This document shows, piece after piece, positions 50,560-62,374 of a stretch of DNA of 64,000 nt. The translations under genes and the position numbers were made by a program. The number at the start of each line of letters is the position of its first letter. Position 1 is the stretch's first letter. The DNA comes from Ochotona curzoniae. Taxonomy: Eukaryota > Chordata > Mammalia > Lagomorpha > Ochotonidae. The notes beneath the pieces were generated by a model. It did not search any database, had not been told where the DNA came from, and saw nothing but the letters and a program-made list of their open reading frames with translations. The stretch spans positions 7,386,501-7,450,500 of the forward strand of contig NW_024466607.1 of assembly GCF_017591425.1 (NCBI RefSeq). Reading direction: 5' to 3'.

Positions 50560-51110
50560 AATTTTCACAACCCCACTCTCTGTTTCAAGGCTGCCCTGTG
50601 ATTCCTCTCTGCATACACTCCATGCCCCACCACCGCCCCTATTGCAGGCTTCACCAACGGGGCTGCCTGATCTATCTTGGACCTCCAAAGCCTGAGCCAA
50701 AATAAGCCTCCTTCCTTCTTTTTTTTTTTTTTAAGATTTATTTATTTATTTTTATTACAAAGTCAGATATACAGAGAGGAGGAGAGACAGAGAGGAAGAT
50801 CTTCCGTCCAATGATTCACTCCCCAAGTGAGTGCAACAGCCAATGCTATGCCGATCCGAAGCCAGGAGCCAGGAACTTCTTCCAGGTCTCCCACACGCGG
50901 GTGCAGGGTCCCAAGACTTAGGGCCAACTTTGACTGCTTTCTCAGGCCACAAGCAGGGGGCTGGATGGGAAGTGGAGCTGCCGGGATTAGAACCGGCGCC
51001 CATATGGGATCCCGGTGCATTCAAGGCGAGGACTTTAGCCACTAGGCTATGCCGCCAGACCCCAAGCCTCCTTTCTTCTTACAGCAACGAAAAGCTGCTA
51101 CTGAGGAGTA
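50560..51110 (+). mobile_element. MaLR/MLT-like LTR 3' part, split by a young SINE
   Basis: GACCTCCAAAGCCTGAGCCA, then AAATAAGCCTCC, resumes after a SINE as TTACAGCAACGAAAAGCTGC. This order resembles the 3' end of MaLR-type LTRs (TGAGCCAAAATAAACC, then a TACAGCAACG-like block). Confidence 0.5.
50721..51063 (-). mobile_element. Young C-type SINE with target-site duplication
   Basis: A complete minus-strand copy. Flanking duplications are AAGCCTCCTTCCTTCTT (50704-50720) and AAGCCTCCTTTCTTCTT (51064-51080), one mismatch. Confidence 0.97.
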
Positions 51111-51299
51111 GGTCATTCCTAAAACTAAACCTAAAAACACGGAGGCAGTCATGGAACTGGTCAACTAACGGGCTGGGGAAGCATGGGGAAATGCCTACAG
51201 TGCTGGGAACAGAGCATCCCAAGTGACTAGCAGAGGCTCTGAAGGCCTGAATGCTGACGGAAACGTGGCAGGAAGGCTACACTGGTCCAGGATCTGCTG

Positions 51300-51773
51300 G
51301 AACTGGACTAAGGGGTATCCTGGGGGACCGACTGGATGTGACTGCATTGCAACAGGGACATGATTGTCTGGAGGCCGTGGCTAGAATACCAGGGTTTTAA
51401 CAGCAGTTTGTTTGCCCACCAATAGCCCAGTTATGAAAGGGTTGGTCCTCAGAGTGGTGCTCCTGGAGGATGGTGGCACCTTCACGAGGCAGGACCTAGA
51501 GACGGTCATCAGGTCACTGAGAGCAAGCCCTCACAGTGTTTATTTCCACAGACGCTGCCTGTAACCAGCTGCGCCAAGCCCAGGAATCATCTCTGTTTCC
51601 TAGCTGGCCATGTTGCGTACTCTACCACTGCCACCTTCCTTAGAGGCCAATCCAACAAGGCTGCCTGATACTGAACCTTAAACTCCAAAACTATGAGCCA
51701 AAACAAACTTTTTGACTTCATAAATATCCCAGGACATGTATTTCATTATAATAACAGGAAGTTAACTAACACA
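51300..51773 (+). mobile_element. MaLR/MLT-like LTR remnant
   Basis: CCTTCACGAGGCAGGACCTA, GGTCATCAGGTCACTGAGAG, CCATGTTGCGTACTCTACC and a 3' end with AACTATGAGCCAAAACAAAC and GTTAACTAACACA match a MaLR LTR layout. The 5' boundary is not resolved. Confidence 0.5.
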
Positions 51774-51834
51774 ACTGTCACCTATAAACTAAGAATATAT
51801 CCTACAATATAGCAAAATAAGTATTGGCATATAA

Positions 51835-51930
51835 CTACAAGCTATATAAGCTGGGTGTTGTGGGTGATGCAACTCCACTTTTGATCCAGTTTCCTGCTAA
51901 TATGTCCCTGGGCGACAGTAGTTGATGCAC
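51835..51930 (+). mobile_element. C-type SINE fragment
   Basis: GGTGTTGTGGGTGATGCAAC and TCCAGTTTCCTGCTAATATG remain from an old copy. Confidence 0.5.
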
Positions 51931-51945
51931 ACAAAAATTCTCACA

Positions 51946-52290
51946 CTGGGCCCGGCGTGTTAGCCTAGTGCCTAAAGTCCTCACCTTACATGAACTGGGA
52001 TCCCATATGGGTGCCAGTTTGTATCCTGGCTGCTCCACTTCCCATCCAGCTTCCTGCCTGAGGCCTGGAAAAACAGCTAAATATGGCCCAAACCTTTGGG
52101 ATCCTGCATCCATGTGGAGACCTGGAAGGAAATTCCTGGTTCCTGGCTCCTGCCTTCAAACTGGCTCAGCTCTGATCGTTGCTGCTACTTGGGGAGGAAC
52201 CAGTGGATGGAAGATCTTTCTCTCTGTTTCTCCTTCTCTCTGTAAACCTGAGTTTCCAATAAAAATAAACACATCTTTTTAAAAAATTCT
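51946..52290 (+). mobile_element. C-type SINE
   Basis: GGGCCCGGCGTGTTAGCCTA head, GGATCCCATATGGGTGCC and the tail CCAATAAAAATAAACACATC. Confidence 0.92.
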
Positions 52291-52439
52291 CACTCTATCT
52301 CTATTCCTAGTTATAGTAAAAGCTAAAGCCAGTCACCTCTCCTCAATCTTCCTAAATCATTTTTAGGTCGGCCTCAAGGATTGCTTTGCCTTCCTCAGAA
52401 AGCATCATGAAGTGAATATGGACATGAATCAAATGGCTA

Positions 52440-52690
52440 TTCCTCTGCACTGCTTCCCATCCAGCTCCTTCTTATGGCCTGGAAAAATAGTGGAGGATGG
52501 CCCAAGTCCTTGGGACCCTGCACCTAACTGGGAGACCCGGAAGAGGCTCCTGGCTTTGGAACAGTTCAACTCTGGCCATAGTAGCCACTTGGGGAATGAA
52601 CCAAGGGTGGAAGATACCTCTCTCTCTCCTTCTCTATGTAAATCTGCCTCTCAAACGAAAAATTAAATAAATTTTTAAAAGAAAATAAAG
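52440..52690 (+). mobile_element. C-type SINE, head lost
   Basis: CTTCCCATCCAGCTCCTTCT to the tail AATTAAATAAATTTTTAAAA. Confidence 0.85.
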
Positions 52691-53164
52691 TAATAAAGCC
52701 AATGCTACTCATGAGATAAATACTATTAAAAAATTCAAAAGAAACAACTTAAAAACTGTTAGAATAAGAGGTCTTTAAGGACGCTGAATTTGCAAACAAT
52801 ATATAATCAATAATTTTCCAATATCACAGCAAGAACCCATCATGAACCAGATCAACACATGCAGTAACCCCTCAAAAAAAAAAAAAAAAACAAGGGTAAT
52901 AAAGTACATTTAGGAACTTACTAAAGAAGCAGAAAACTTTGTCAAAAGACCTAATCTATCTGAATAAATTTTGCTTAATTATGGGAAGACAAACTTCCAA
53001 GATATCAATCATCCTAAATTAACATGCAAAGTCAATAAACTCTCAAGTTCCAGTAAAACTTTAAATTTTACATGGTGTAAAATTCAAACAAATTAGTAAA
53101 TTTCCAGAACAGCCAAGACAACTTTCTAGAGGAAGAATGATTCAGCCTCCCAACAACCAGGCTT

Positions 53165-53495
53165 TATTTATTCATTTATTTTAAAAGGCTGATTTATTTG
53201 TATTGGAAAGGCAGATATGTAGAGAGGAGAGACAAAAAGATCTTCCATCCACTGGTTTACTCCCCAAGCACTACATGGCCAAAGCTGAGCTGATCTGAAG
53301 CCACAAGCCTCTTCCAGGTCTCCCATGCAGGTGCAGGGTCCCAAGGCTTTGGGCCGTCCTCTACTGCTTTTCCAGGCCACAAGTAGGAAGCTGGATGGCC
53401 AGTGGAACAGCCAGGATTAGAACCAGCTGCCCATATGGGATCCCAATATGTACAAAGCTAGGACTTTAGTCACTAGGCTACCGTACCAGGCAACA
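53165..53495 (-). mobile_element. C-type SINE in L1
   Basis: Minus-strand copy with TTGTATTGGAAAGGCAGATA and GGTCTCCCATGCAGGTGCAG, ending at GGCTACCGTACCAGGC. Confidence 0.92.
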
Positions 53496-53661
53496 TTAAA
53501 GCTTTATAAAGCTAACTTAAAGGAAATACCACATATTATTGAAGGATTATGCAAGCAGCACACAAAAGAGACAATACAGATTCCTAGCACAGGCTTAGGA
53601 GAGGCTTCAAGAAGTTCCTAGAAGAACTGAATTACTAGATAATGCCATTTTTTAGAAATTT

Positions 53662-53990
53662 TGGGGGCACGACATGATAGCAGAGTGGCTAAATCCTCAC
53701 CTTGTATTTGCCAGGATCTCATATGGGCTTCGGTTCATATCCCAGCTGCTCCACTTCCCATTCAGCTCTCTGCTTATGGCCTGGGAAAGCAGTCTAGGAT
53801 GGCCCAAAACCTTGGGAACCTGCACCTAGGTGGGAGACATGGCCACATGGGAGATCCAGAATAGCTCCTGGCTCCAGTCAGCCCAGCTCCGGCCAGTGCA
53901 GCCACTTGGAGAGTGAATCAGTGGACGGACGATCTCACTCTCTGTACATGTAACTTTCCTATATAAATAAATAAATAAATCTTTTTTTAA
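53662..53990 (+). mobile_element. C-type SINE in L1
   Basis: GGGCACGACATGATAGCAGA head and the tail TATAAATAAATAAATAAATC. Confidence 0.9.
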
Positions 53991-54174
53991 AGAAATTTGT
54001 AAAGCCACTCATATATACACAAATATTTGGTGCTAAAAGTCAGAGGAAAAGAATAATCTATCCAATGTTTGGGCCAAATGTCAAGGGAAATTAAAAATTT
54101 GAAAATCACACAGAAGTTAACTCATCTGAAAGACCAAAATTTCAAAAGCAAAAATGAAAGAAAAAAAGTAATAA

Positions 54175-54950
54175 GAACCCTGGGTTACGTGTGGGCTGGA
54201 TAGTAGGGTTGGTTGGGTTGAACTAGGCTTCCATGCCCATTGACATGTACGAGAGCTAAATGGGATGTGGGACCGATTGAACAAGCCTGCGGTATATACT
54301 GGCATGCATGGGAATCAGGATAGGGGCAGGCCTGGTAGGGGTTATGGAGAGTCGCCCCAACTAGGCTGCAGCTCCCACTGGTTTGCGTAAGCACCGAGTA
54401 TGAAGTGGGCAGGATTGGGCTGGACTGCAACACCCATCAGTTCGCGTGGAAGACAGGGCTGGAAACAGAACTGACCCAGCAACTGCAACCACTAGCATGT
54501 GGATAAGCTGACTGAGGTGATGGACTGTGCCAGACACTGTACTGGCAAGCACACACAAGAATCAGGTCTGGAGCACTTCAGACAGTTTCTTTGGAGAACC
54601 CTCCAACTGAACTGCTGATCGCAGAACTTAACCATGAAGAAACTATGTTAGCCAGTGGATTCTGAATAGATTTCATTGCGACTGGAACAGTGAAACTGGC
54701 AGCAATTAGAACTGTTGAAGTATCAAAACTGCATGAGCAGGACCCTCGGAGCATGCCTCACATCAGGGACCTTGGATGGGTGGGAGGCTGGGTGGGGTTT
54801 TTCCCTTTGTTTCTCCCCTGATCCTGGATACAGGGGAAAAAATGATGATATTAGTGTGGAAACAATGGTATTACCCATATTCCTGTAGCCCTTGACCCTA
54901 TGTACCCTAATCAACTAAGTACGATTATAAAAAGAATCTTGAGTTTAAAA
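54175..54950 (+). mobile_element. Possible lagomorph L1 3' UTR
   Basis: A stretch with no ORF ends in a G-rich purine run (GGGTGGGAGGCTGGGTGGGG) and then A-rich DNA (CGATTATAAAAAGAATC), as L1 3' UTRs do. It directly follows the ORF2 remnant. I cannot match the sequence itself to a known family. Confidence 0.35.
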
Positions 54951-54959
54951 ATGACTTTA

Positions 54960-55600
54960 AGATTGTAATACACCATAAGACACATTGTGGCTATAACTTT
55001 AAGGCTGCCCTAAGGTCTGATTAAGTATCCCACAAGGCCCAATTAGCCTAACCCACATCAGCTAGCTGCATGATGCAACCTGCCCGAGGTCTCCAGGAGA
55101 CAAGGCCACTTCAGCAGCAAGGCAACTTTAAATCCTTAAAACAAGGCTGAACCTGACAAAAACAACTTAAACTCCCTTTATGAAACATCTTAGAACTGAT
55201 CCACATGGAATAAGGGATAAGATCAGGAAGGATTATGCAAACTTTATCTGCAAAGACCATGTTGGAATTCATGGCCAGCATAGCCAAAGGGAGCAAACTC
55301 AACCCCGCCCCGCCCCCAGCCCTTTGTAACAAAGCTGCCTACCCTCAGCACCCTGTGCCTGTAACCAGCAGCCACAGGTCGCCTGCAACATTCTTCTGCT
55401 GGACGAGTCTCAACAGTTACTCTCTCAAACCCCTCTGGCCTGGCCAAGCGTGATCTTCACCTCTTGCCTCAGACTGACAAACGCCACCTCCACTGACACC
55501 CCCAGACCTATTCTTCAACAAGCCTGTTCTAGCTTCACCCTTTCCCCACAGTCAGAGTCAGCAGGTCATCCAGCACCGTCACTGTGTTTGCTCCCTGGTG
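54960..55600 (+). mobile_element. Possible solo LTR-like element
   Basis: Contains a GC box cluster (CCCCGCCCCGCCCCC at about 55303-55317) and a CT-rich R/U5-like stretch (ACTCTCTCAAACCCCTCTGG, CACCTCTTGCCTCAGACTG). No second LTR, primer-binding site or retroviral frame is seen. Confidence 0.3.
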
Positions 55601-58439
55601 TCACTACAGCCTCAGAGCAGTGCTGCTGAAAGAATACCGAAAAGCAGGCACTCAGCCCTGTGCTGGATGAGTCCCAGCCGAGAAATTGGCCAGCGAAAAT
55701 CATCTACAATCCCTGCAAGCAACCGCAATACACTGAACTGCCTGAACACAAACAACAGTCCAACAAAACAACACACTACTGACAGAAGTGTACACAGCCA
55801 CCAGGAAGGGCAGAAAAAACTAAAGTGGAACAGTCCTCATGGATTAGGAATTCCGCTTCTTTTTAAATTTTATTTATTTGAAATACAGAGATGTCCCACC
55901 TGCTGGTTCACTCCCCAAATACCTCCCAAGGTTGGCATTAGCAGGTCGCTGGAACTGAAAGCAGTGCTGAGAGCTGAACTCAACTACTTCAGGAAGGGAC
56001 AAAGGTTCTGAGACTGCAGTCAGGGCCCTGGAGGCAGGGAGTGAGGGAGCATCGCTCATTCCTGAACCCATTTCTCAGTTCTCCCTCTGCATGTGGTGAG
56101 CTGGCTGCGCAAAGCAAAGCCTTACGGTAGCCTAGGTAATGAAGGTGAAGGGCACTACCCTTTTGCTTCTCTGTCCAAACAAAAGGGGGAGGAGGTCACG
56201 TTCCCAGGCTACAGCACCACTTTGTCACGCAAGGCACATCTTTATCAACCCAGACACCTGGCAGTTCCTATGCCACTCCCTATGTTCATGATTGTGAGAA
56301 AAGAGGGGGGAAAAAAACTTTTTAAAAGCCTAAATCATTTCTCCTGAAACCAGTGTCCAGTAGGACACTCCAATTCCCTACAGCCTCCTGGGAGATGCTT
56401 TCCTACTGCTCTGCTTCGAATTCAGCTCCTGTTACTGGCCTTGCTTCCAGGCCTTTTATCCCTATACTGAGGAGCTTCACCAGTAACAGGCATCCCGAGC
56501 AGCATCTTCACTGCTGAGACAAATGCTCACCCCAGGAATTTCACACCTAAGGGTCCACCCCAGAAAACTGCACACACAACTATATGAACATCTGCACAGT
56601 ATTCACTAAAGTATTCTCTGTAATAATAGAATAACCTACTTGTCTACCAACAGGCCTAAATAAAAATAGCAGCCTATGCTGCTGAATTGTTGGCTTTTTT
56701 TATAACCAGCAAACTGATTAAATAAATAGTAGCTCCTAGAACTGCAGATGGTGGCACCTAGAAGGGTCAACACATCCCTAGTAGGCATTAGATGCAAATG
56801 GGAGGCTGCAGCTCAAACAACCACAAAGGAAAAAGACATACAGATGACCTTGGCTCTGTTCTGGCCAATCTCCACCACACCAGAAAAGGATGGCTGAACA
56901 TTGAGGTGAGACAAAGAGTGACCAGTGAGGTTGAGAAGAGAAAAATGCTGCCCAAACACAACGAACAAAACCCAGAGTCCACAAAAACAGCATCCAGCAG
57001 CAATATAAGCAGAATTTCCCTGGTGTGGGAATAGTAGGGCCTAGAAGAGCCACAGAAGGCGAGCGTCTTGGGCATTCTGTGATGCCACATTCTGCCTACA
57101 AACCTGCCAAGGTTCTAATTGCACAGCTTGGGCTACCGTTATGCACATCATGTGAACTCTGCACAACTGCTCTCATACAACTCTTAGTTATTCAGGGAGG
57201 CCCCTCACTGGTCAAATACCCACCCTGTAAGCTTCTTGTTGAGGGGCAAGTGTTCACACATTGTCAGTAAAGCAGTTCATCAACTTACTAAAATAACCAT
57301 TGGTGATCACTGAGCTCAGAGGCTGAAGACACACAATGTTGCGAAGCAAGAGATGGACATGAGGCCCTGCACCTGCTGCCAGCTGTCCCACTCCTCCCTG
57401 CTCCAGATGAGCACTGTAGCGCCTGCAAACAGCAGCAGCCCCACCATTTCCCATCACCACGAAACAAATTTCAAGAATTACTCCCTGTGTGACTGTAGAG
57501 TCTGCAGAGCCCACGAAGAGGAAGCAGGTAGCTCCAAGCCTGAAACCAGCCACGACTCAGACAGGACAACTGAGCATGAGTAAGTTCACACTACATACCG
57601 TGAAGCACGGTGGGCTGTTTCTAAACTGGACCCATGTGGGCTTGTCCCAGCCCCTAATTGGATGACAAGAGCATGCTCTCTTACATGTTCACTTTCCCTC
57701 TCTAGAGGAGCCACAGCTGTAGCTTTGGAAGTGACATCTCACATCTCGTTATCTGCTGCAAATAAAAAGGTGCAGCTGCATGATAACTCCTTTGGTGCAG
57801 CCCTTGATCATGTTCACCAAGAAGTGGACTCACCACTTGAGAGGGAACACACACACACAACCACTTTCTCCTCCTTTAGACTAGAAACCAATACTTACTC
57901 AATGTCTTCAGCTTCAAGTGCTGCAAATACAAAAAGACATCACTGTCAACCGAGATGTGAAGAAGACATATCACAAGACAAGCCTCACGCAGGAAGCTAC
58001 AGCTCCAGGACCAAGGAGAGGCGAAGACAGAGCTCCACGAGGTGTCAGCTCGGGAGGCTGCTAAGTGCTGGCAGAGAAGCGAGGGGAAGGGCCCAAGGTT
58101 AGAAGAAGCATTCAAACGAAACAAGGAAAACAAATGAAATGCTACATGAAAGGAGACTGGAAGACACAGAGCAAGAGTGGGACAGGCAGCAGCACCAATA
58201 GGAAGCAGAAACACCTGCTGATGAGCAAGGGGAAAGAGGGAGACTTGCAGAACAATCTAAAGAAACACTATGAAAAGAACTAGACTGCCGCTAAAAGTGA
58301 GGAGAACCTGGCAGGGCGACCCAGAGGACTGCTGGGGCCAGAGAGGACTATTCTGAAGAAGTTCACCTGGTAAGAAATACAAGTAACACTGATTTATCTC
58401 AGGAACTTGAGGCTCAAAATGAAAATAAGTCCCCAGGCT
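55601..58439. other. Mostly unclassified sequence upstream of ZNF445
   Basis: Apart from a partial SINE at 55860-56060, I see no element or gene. The plus strand at about 57960-58280 is rich in Glu, Lys and Arg codons in several frames but is broken by stops. Confidence 0.4.
55860..56060 (-). mobile_element. C-type SINE fragment
   Basis: TTTATTTATTTGAAATACAG and CCTGCTGGTTCACTCCCC are the tail half of an old minus-strand copy. Confidence 0.65.
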
Positions 58440-58810
58440 GGTCTGCTTTGAAGTGGTTGATGCAGAAATGTCCGAGGGGACATGCTGTGGTGTGATGGGC
58501 TAAGCCAACACATGGGCATAAATGGGTGACAACTGGAGTCCCGGCCATTCCATTTTCCATCCAGCTCTCAGTTAATGAGTCTGGGAAAGCAAAGGAAGAT
58601 GGTCCAAGTGCCTGGGCCCTGCACCTACATGGAGGACCTGGATGATGCTTCTGACTACAGCTTAGTCTAGCCCCAGTCATTGCTGCCACTGGGGAGTAAA
58701 GTTAAGAGATGCAAAATCAATTTCTCTCCCTCTCTCTCCTCTGCCACACCCCACTGTCTATGTATAACTCTGCCTTTCAAATAAATAAAAAGTATATCTT
58801 TTTAAAAAAT
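58440..58810 (+). mobile_element. Old C-type SINE
   Basis: TTTCCATCCAGCTCTCAGTT, GGGCCCTGCACCTACATGG and the tail TCAAATAAATAAAAAGTATA. Confidence 0.75.
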
Positions 58811-58904
58811 GTTCAGAGAAGTCAGTGAAATATCTGTGAAGTGCCTACAAGGAAGACAACTAGCCCTTTTTTGCTTTTGAAACCTATTCTATTTCTTTGC
58901 TCTT

Positions 58905-59330
58905 TGGGGTGGCTGCTGACACAGAGATCAAGATGTTCCTTGGGATGCCCCATCCCATACCTGAGTGACTAAGTGCAAGTCCCAGCTCCATTCCAGATTC
59001 CAGCTTCCTGCTAACATGCCTCCTGGGAGCCACCAGGGAAGGGCCTGAGTAGGTAAATCCCTCATGCCCAAATGGGGAGACTGGACTGAGTTTGTGGCTT
59101 CATTGTGGGCATCTGGTACATGAACAAGCATATAGGAACTCTTTCTCCAAATAAATTAATTAGTGAAATTACTTGTTTACACTGCACTTCACAGTGCATA
59201 TGAATTGGAAGGCAGAACTGGGAGCAGGCAGGACTAGAACTCAGGCAATCTGAAAAGACATTCAGGTGTCCCACTAGAAACCTTTACTACTCGGTCAATT
59301 GTCTGCCCACCAATCAGCTTTTTTACCCAT
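58905..59330. mobile_element. Two old C-type SINE fragments, plus then minus
   Basis: Plus-strand copy at 58905-59155 (GCTTCCTGCTAACATGCCTC, CCAAATAAATTAATTAG) and a minus-strand tail at 59160-59330 (GGAGCAGGCAGGACTAGAAC). Confidence 0.55.
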
Positions 59331-59554
59331 TTTCTTCTTTTCATTGAAACAAAGTTCAGAAAATGTCAAATAACAAAAGGCACAAACAAATCAACACAGA
59401 TACACTACATGAAAACATAAAACAATCTAAAACTAAAAATGCCACTGGCTATTTTAATTGGTTAAGAATACAAAATGTAACAGGGAGATCTACTTTAAAC
59501 AAATTAAAAAGCCATATTTTTCTTTTCAAATTCTCCCCAAATCTTAAGATATAC

Positions 59555-59860
59555 ACACCCAGAACCGGTGTGGTAGCCTTGCATGCACTGGAATCCCATA
59601 TGGGTGCTGGTGGTGTCCCAGCTCTTGTATTTCCCATCCAGCTCCCTGCTTGTGGCCTGGGAAAGCAGCACAGGACAGCCCAAAGCTTTGAGACTCTGCA
59701 CCCGTGTGGAGAACCAGAAGAAGCTCCTGGCTTCAGATCAACTCAGCTTTGGCCGTTGAAGCCACTTAGGGAATAAACCAGTGAAGGAAGATCTTCCTCT
59801 CTGTCTCTCCTCTCCGTATATCTTATCTTATTTTTATTGGAAAATCAATCTTTTTTTTTT
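59555..59860 (+). mobile_element. C-type SINE, head-truncated
   Basis: ACCGGTGTGGTAGCCTTGCA, CCCATCCAGCTCCCTGCTTG and a GATCTTCCTCTCTGTCTCTC tail. Confidence 0.88.
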
Positions 59861-60324
59861 TAAAGATACATACACCCACAAAAATAGTGTGAGAAGGAAA
59901 TTTGTCATACTCAAATTGTAACCTGAATTCTCAGGCAAACTACCAATGAAACAGAAAATAACACAAAGTCACCAAAAAGGTTAATGATTAAAAAAAAAAG
60001 TCTTTAAATGGTGCATAGCAGCACAGAGCTACAGGAGAAGTCTGTACAGCTTTAGCAAACATACTTGTCCCAAAAAGCAAATGAAACAACACCATCAGTA
60101 AATCAAAGGGGATATAACTAAACATCAGAGCTACAATTTCTCATACCTAGGCTAGAAACTCTATTTGTCCAGAATGGACTAGAGCCTCAGGACACAGCAG
60201 GAACATTTTAACGTTCATACTAAATGTATTTTGTTTCTTCCCCTACCCACTCAGTAATTCAGCATGAGCCAGTAGTAACTGGGCCACTTTCAGAGTTGGT
60301 TATTTCTTTTTCTTGTTTTTCTTT
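59861..60324. other. AT-rich unclassified segment
   Basis: No ORF; some similarity to L1-type A-rich DNA but nothing I can place. Confidence 0.3.
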
Positions 60325-60650
60325 AAAGATTTACTTGTTTTTATTGGAAAGGCAGATCAGATTTACAGAAAAAAAGAGACAAAAAAAGACCTTTTCATCC
60401 GTTGGTTTGCTCTACAAATGGCCACAACAGCTGCAGCTGAGCCAATCTGAACCAGGAGCCAGGAGCTCCTTGAGTCTTCCACGTGGGTGCAGGGTCCCAA
60501 GGCTTTGGGCCATCCTCCACTGCTTTCCCAGGCCACAAGCAAGCAGCTGGATGGGAAGTGGAACAGCCAGGACACAATCAACACCCATATGGGATTCCAG
60601 CACTTGGAAGGTGAGGAGTTAGCCATTGAAAACATAGTGCCAGGCCCAGG
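60325..60650 (-). mobile_element. C-type SINE
   Basis: Minus-strand copy, TTTAAAGATTTACTTGTTTT to GTTAGCCATTGAAAACATAG. Confidence 0.9.
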
Positions 60651-60893
60651 TTATTGATTTTTCTTCCTGCCATGGATATTTCAGGTTCATATGCATCCTC
60701 CACCAGTGTTCCACTGTGGTCAAAAAACTTCACAATGGACTTGGCAAACAGCTTTCTTTGCCACTTCAGTCTCCTCACTACAGTCAGGAACCGTTACTAC
60801 AAAGATCTTTCCTATGACCACGAGAAAAATGCTACTCCCTTATATGAGGCATAAATGGTCCAAGTTCCCACAGACACAAAACAGGGTGTATTG

Positions 60894-61199
60894 GGCCCGG
60901 CGCGGTGGCGCAAGTGGTTAAAGGTCCTCGCCTTGCACGCCCGGGATCCCATATGGGCGCCCCGCTTCCCTTCCAGCTCCCTGCCTGTGGCCTGGGAAAG
61001 CAGTTGAGAACGGCCCAAAGCTTTGGGAACCTGCACCCGCGTGGGAGACCCGGAAGAGGCTCCTGGCTTCAGATCGGGATAGTATCGGCCCATTGCGCTC
61101 ACTTGGGGAGTGAATCATCGGATGGAAGATCTTCCTCTCTGTCTCTCCTCTCTGTATATCTGCCTTTCCAATGAAAAAATAATAAAAAAATAAATCTTA
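60894..61199 (+). mobile_element. Young C-type SINE with target-site duplication
   Basis: Head GGCCCGGCGCGGTGGCGCAA. It lacks a short block around the B box, between GGGCGCC and CCGCTTCCC. ACAAAACAGGGTGTATTG (60876-60893) and ACAAAACAGGGTGTGTTG (61200-61217) flank it, one mismatch. Confidence 0.97.
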
Positions 61200-61651
61200 A
61201 CAAAACAGGGTGTGTTGCACAACACCAAAATGGGCTTGAACGCTGCAAAGGGGTAAGTATAAGCCCAAACCAAAGCCATTATCCACAGAAGCAGGAGACG
61301 GTGTTGAGGAGACCATCAGTCCCACCACAATTCTCCAAATACTTGTGCTTTTGCAGGGGGAACTTTTTGGCAGACTCACCCAGAGAATTTCTCACAACAG
61401 ATCCATGTCAATTTTTACAGGCTTATCATCAGTCTTCCACTTACCCACAGTATTTCACTGCCTGTTGGGCCACAAATTCTACCACCCACTCCACTACCAC
61501 AATTTCTGACAGCCGTCCTGACTTCCCAATCAGCTTTTGTGGACAGAAGAAAGGCTTCATTACTCATCTTCCTGAGATTTTTGTCACAGCTGTGAACAAG
61601 CAGACGCAGGCTGGGGGAGCGACCACGGGTGGCGCTTCCTCTCCAACTTCT

Positions 61652-61987
61652 TCTTTTTTTTTTTAAAGATTTATTTATTTTTATTACAAAGTCAGATATA
61701 CAGAAAGGAGAGACAGAGAGGAAGATCTTCTGTCCGTTGATTCACTCCCCAAGTGAGCACAATGGCTGATGCTATGCGAATCCAAAGCCAGGATCCAGGA
61801 AACTCTTCCAGGTATCCCACACGCGGGTACAGGGTCCCAAAGCCTTGGGCCGTCCTCAAGTGCTTTCCCAGGCCACAAGCAGGGAGCTGGATGGGAAGTG
61901 GAGCTGCCAGGACTAGAACCGACACCCACATGGGATCCCAGCGCGTTCAAGGCGAGGACTTTAGCCACTAGGCCACGCCGCCGGGCC
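61652..61987 (-). mobile_element. Young C-type SINE with perfect target-site duplication
   Basis: Minus-strand copy ending in GGCCACGCCGCCGGGCC. CTTCCTCTCCAACTTCT occurs at 61635-61651 and 61988-62004 without mismatch. Confidence 0.97.
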
Positions 61988-62052
61988 CTTCCTCTCCAAC
62001 TTCTGCTCCCACACCTGCACATCTCACCCACAACGGAAACTGCTACAAACAG

Positions 62053-62320
62053 GAGAGGCAGGTGTTGTGGCATCGCAGGCCTGAACGCCCACATCCCACA
62101 TGCACTCCAGTTACTGTCCAGATGCTCCAGTTCCCAGGAAAAGGGCTGGAAAACAGTCCAAGTGATTGGGCCCCTGCCACTCAGGTGGGAGACCAGATGA
62201 AGCTCCTAGCTACACGCTGACCCAGGGCAGGCCACTGTGGCCATCTGGGAGAGTACCAGTGGATGGAAGCCAACTAGCTCTCTCTTTCAAAATAAATAAA
62301 TACTTTTTTAAAAACAAAAC
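62053..62320 (+). mobile_element. Old C-type SINE
   Basis: GAGGCAGGTGTTGTGGCATC head and TCAAAATAAATAAATAC tail, diverged between. Confidence 0.7.
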
Positions 62321-62374
62321 AAACAAATAAACAAAAAAAAACAGAAATTTTCAACCAAGATATGGTGGTTTGGT

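Larger units (their letters stand above)
52691..54150 (+). mobile_element. Old L1 ORF2 remnant split by two SINEs
   Basis: TTAATTATGGGAAGACAAAC, TTTACATGGTGTAAAATTCA, CCAGAACAGCCAAGACAACT, ATTAAAGCTTTATAAAGCTA and ATACACAAATATTTGGTGCT lie in the order of L1 ORF2. SINEs at 53165-53495 and 53662-53990 interrupt it. Confidence 0.65.
60650..62052 (-). pseudogene. Decayed intronless coding-like sequence of unknown parent, split by two SINEs
   Basis: When SINEs at 60894-61199 and 61652-61987 are removed, the minus strand shows successive protein-like stretches in shifting frames, such as KLIGKSGRLSEIVVVEWVV, ESAKKFPLQKHKYLENCGG and AKSIVKFFDHSGTLVEDAYE. No single frame is open throughout. The pattern fits a retrocopied mRNA that decayed, but I could not name the parent and no poly(A) tail was identified. 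Confidence 0.4.

Noticed and set aside
57662..58283. Charged coiled-coil-like translations in several plus-strand frames
   Set aside because: No frame stays open, no family recognised, and A/G-rich DNA gives such peptides by chance. A BLASTX hit to one protein across the frames would revive it as a pseudogene.
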